Shown piece by piece: positions 21,519 through 23,174 of a stretch of 23,174 nt of DNA. The DNA comes from a virus. Numbering within the stretch: position 1 is the first letter of the stretch; every line of letters begins with the position of its first letter. The notes beneath the pieces were generated by a model. That model did no database searches. It was not told the origin of the DNA and saw only the letters and a program-made list of their open reading frames with translations. The position numbers and the translations under genes are program-made. The stretch covers positions 1 to 23,174 of IMG/VR virus record IMGVR_UViG_3300032304_000815; one strand, given 5' to 3'.

Positions 21519-22447
21519 GAATTTTATGTACACGCAGTAATTCACACGAAACAGATCATCTTAGCGATTTACTTATACACGGCTTTACTGATCTAGGCCA
21601 TGAAGTTGTTGATGCTCCCAGAGTCTGGCATATACATTCCGACGGCCAACCTGGCCCCAATGGCAAACAACGTAACGAATTACACGGTCGCGGATTTACG
21701 CTGACCAACATCATGCCAAACGATAGTCAAATTGATCGCACAGACATTGAAGATAAAATTCGCGCCAAGCATTTTGATTTATGTGTACTAAGTCGAGCAG
21801 ACTTTGAAAGTCCGTATGAGCAACTAATACTTGAAACTTATAGCCCCAGTGAACTTATTATCATTGACGGCAAAGATCAAGATAATCTCTGGCACTACAG
21901 AGATCATCAACACTTGGTGGGACGTGGCAGTTATTTCAAACGTGAACTAACATTTGATCATGACCAGATACATCCAATTGGGTTTAGTTTTCCCAAGCAG
22001 AAGATAGTCGACCGTGCGGGTGTTAAGAAAGAGCGTATACTGTCTGGGGCTAAACCTGTTGAAGGCGACAATGCAACCAAGAAGTATATGTTTGACAATG
22101 AAACAGAATATTATCTTGACTATGCCAGCAGCTACTTTGGTGAAACCACACGCAAGGGCGGGTGGGACTGTATGCGACATCATGAGATCATGGCATCGGG
22201 CGGAGTTCCGTGGTTCAAAGATCTTAAGTATTGCCCAGAACAAACTTGTACATTTTTACCCAAAGAAGAATTACTGGCAGTATGTCAATTAATTGATGAC
22301 AACGGCATTGAGTGGTTCGAATCCGGTGTTGGTAGAGATATGTACGATGCCCTACAGACAACTATATTTGAACATTTCTTAAACCATTGCACTACAGAAG
22401 CAATGGCTAAGTATGTATTAGACACACACAAACAAAATTATGGTTAA
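21515..22447 (+). CDS. Glycosyltransferase-like (GT-B type) protein, 310 aa
   Basis: The start at 21515 (MRILCTRSNSHETDHLSDLL) overlaps the UvsY stop (ATGA) and gives a Rossmann-like first strand. The C-terminal half holds the best signature: SSYFGETTRKGGWDCMRHHE followed by IMASGGVPWFKDLKYCP, with G215-G216-W217-D218 and H222-H223-E224. This pattern recalls the donor-binding half of GT-B glycosyltransferases and related exostosin-like proteins. The middle includes an ELIIIDGKDQDNLWHYRDH stretch. Donor and acceptor are unknown; it could modify phage DNA bases, virion proteins or host surface sugars. The last 8 bases overlap the next gene, and it probably shares a transcript with the recombination genes. 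Confidence 0.65.
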   Translation: MRILCTRSNSHETDHLSDLLIHGFTDLGHEVVDAPRVWHIHSDGQPGPNGKQRNELHGRGFTLTNIMPNDSQIDRTDIEDKIRAKHFDLCVLSRADFESPYEQLILETYSPSELIIIDGKDQDNLWHYRDHQHLVGRGSYFKRELTFDHDQIHPIGFSFPKQKIVDRAGVKKERILSGAKPVEGDNATKKYMFDNETEYYLDYASSYFGETTRKGGWDCMRHHEIMASGGVPWFKDLKYCPEQTCTFLPKEELLAVCQLIDDNGIEWFESGVGRDMYDALQTTIFEHFLNHCTTEAMAKYVLDTHKQNYG

Positions 22448-22694
22448 TTTTAAGCAACATGCTCGAGAACTACTAGAAGAATTTAGTCTTTGCTGCAAGG
22501 CCAGGCCTAAACACGATGCTGTGGGAGTTCAACTAGAAAAAGATGCGTGTGCAAAGTTTGCTCATCATTTAAATACACAGCTGGGTTGGGGAACCGATAA
22601 CGAAATAGCCGAAGCTTGTTATCAACTCGAACCTAGACTACAACGATTAAAAGAAAAATTGGTAATGGAGATACTAACACATGGCTCTGTTTAA
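22440..22694 (+). CDS. Small hypothetical protein, 84 aa
   Basis: The 84-residue, helical, charged protein starts MVNFKQHARELLEEFSLCCK. It contains a middle segment with VQLEKDACAKFAHHLNTQLG and a closing amphipathic helix (PRLQRLKEKLVMEIL). No family is recognised. It overlaps the glycosyltransferase-like gene by 8 bases and the methyltransferase gene by 14, so it lies in one translationally linked unit. No strong Shine-Dalgarno precedes it; overlap with the gene before supports coupled initiation. The tight packing on both sides is the main evidence that it is a real gene. Confidence 0.65.
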   Translation: MVNFKQHARELLEEFSLCCKARPKHDAVGVQLEKDACAKFAHHLNTQLGWGTDNEIAEACYQLEPRLQRLKEKLVMEILTHGSV

Positions 22695-23174
22695 GAATGC
22701 CTACGCTAGCCACAATCACAGTTTAGAAATACTAAACATGTTGTATGGATATGACAGCTTTTTAGATAGTCTTAAGGTTATTGCTGACATGGGCTGTGGC
22801 CGAGGCCTTGACACAGAATGGTGGGCTACACTGGAAACTCGAGACGACCCGCCAGAACCACACAATTATTTGGTATATGCTGTGGATCAAAATATTGAAG
22901 ATATTGAACCCGATATTCTTAAAAATAATAAAAATGTTGTACCGATCAATGGCAATTTTGAAGAACGAATAGTTCCTCGTCAAGTTGACCTAATATGGGC
23001 ACACGATAGTTTTCAATATGCACGTGATCCTTTAAAATGTCTAGCGACGTGGAAAAGCACCCTGAATGAAAATGGCATGTTGATCATGGCAGTCCCGCAG
23101 ACTACCTATATGCACAACAACAGGCTGGTAGTGGCAAATCATAGCCATCAGTACTATAATTACAACATATTGAA
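22681..23174 (+). CDS. SAM-dependent methyltransferase (class I), 3' end cut by window
   Basis: The first 164 residues are visible and the frame is open to the window end. Motif I is VIADMGCGRGLD (33-44), the SAM-binding glycine loop. The acidic residue after strand 2 is D69 in VYAVDQN. The motif IV region is VDLIWAHDSFQYARDP (102-117). The following NGMLIMAVPQTTY is strand 5. This layout is that of small-molecule or sugar methyltransferases rather than DNA methyltransferases, as no NPPY/DPPY motif is seen. A GGAG Shine-Dalgarno 10 bases before the ATG supports the start. Being coupled to a glycosyltransferase-like gene, it may modify the same glycan; this is inference. Confidence 0.8.
   Translation, partial: MALFKNAYASHNHSLEILNMLYGYDSFLDSLKVIADMGCGRGLDTEWWATLETRDDPPEPHNYLVYAVDQNIEDIEPDILKNNKNVVPINGNFEERIVPRQVDLIWAHDSFQYARDPLKCLATWKSTLNENGMLIMAVPQTTYMHNNRLVVANHSHQYYNYNIL

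Noticed and set aside
1-23174. tRNA genes, CRISPR arrays, insertion sequences, attachment sites
   Set aside because: Intergenic gaps are at most about 110 bases and none shows a cloverleaf, regular spaced repeats, transposase or integrase signature.

Overview
The window is part of the genome of a T4-like myovirus (contractile-tailed, virulent type) of the aquatic 'exo-T-even' kind. Recognisable T4 core proteins are gp13-like neck, gp1-like dNMP kinase, gp18 sheath, gp19 tube, a gp48/gp54-like tube-baseplate protein, gp4, a gp16-like small terminase, gp17, gp32, UvsX and UvsY. Eleven TAAATA-type late promoter boxes also fit. Nearly every remaining gene resembles, from memory, conserved unknown proteins of marine or freshwater T4-like phages. 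I see no integrase, tRNA, CRISPR array or insertion sequence. The host cannot be named from the sequence.

Layout. 1-1045 (minus) is a virion-type protein cut by the window edge. 1112-3575 holds two small-to-medium conserved unknowns and a gp13-like neck protein. 3630-4265 is a dNMP kinase, convergent with a small zinc-finger gene (4572-4222, minus). 4675-8655 is the tail sheath and tail tube, closed by a terminator. 8721-10975 is a tube-baseplate protein, a conserved unknown and gp4. 10993-14981 carries the small terminase candidate and four accessory unknowns, some probably head-associated. 15508-14978 (minus) is an HNH nuclease, divergent from the large terminase (15520-17082), which is followed by a conserved 487-aa unknown. 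18668-21518 is the recombination block gp32, UvsX, a small acidic protein and UvsY. 21515-23174 is a coupled set: glycosyltransferase-like protein, small unknown and a methyltransferase (cut). Coding density is very high. No gene-free stretch reaches 300 bases; the longest is 109 bases before gp32.

Regulation is the most informative part. Late boxes (consensus NNTAAATA) fall in two classes. Those before abundant structural proteins sit 18-31 bases upstream of the ATG with a Shine-Dalgarno. Five others sit exactly 5 bases upstream of the ATG with no Shine-Dalgarno, so transcription would start at the ATG and give leaderless mRNA. These five precede the small terminase, the large terminase, the tube-baseplate protein, the zinc-finger protein and the 487-aa unknown. 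Four near-consensus sigma70-type promoters mark probable early genes (89-aa protein, 393-aa protein, dNMP kinase, gp32), and the gp32 promoter has a late box inside it. At the dNMP kinase and small terminase genes, inverted repeats would mask the ribosome site or start codon only in read-through RNA. This resembles the known T4 hairpin control of genes such as e and soc.

The genes serve one late programme (tail tube and sheath, neck, DNA packaging) plus the replication/recombination module. The unknown proteins next to the terminase genes carry capsid-targeting-like and repeated short motifs that hint at a role in head assembly or as internal proteins.
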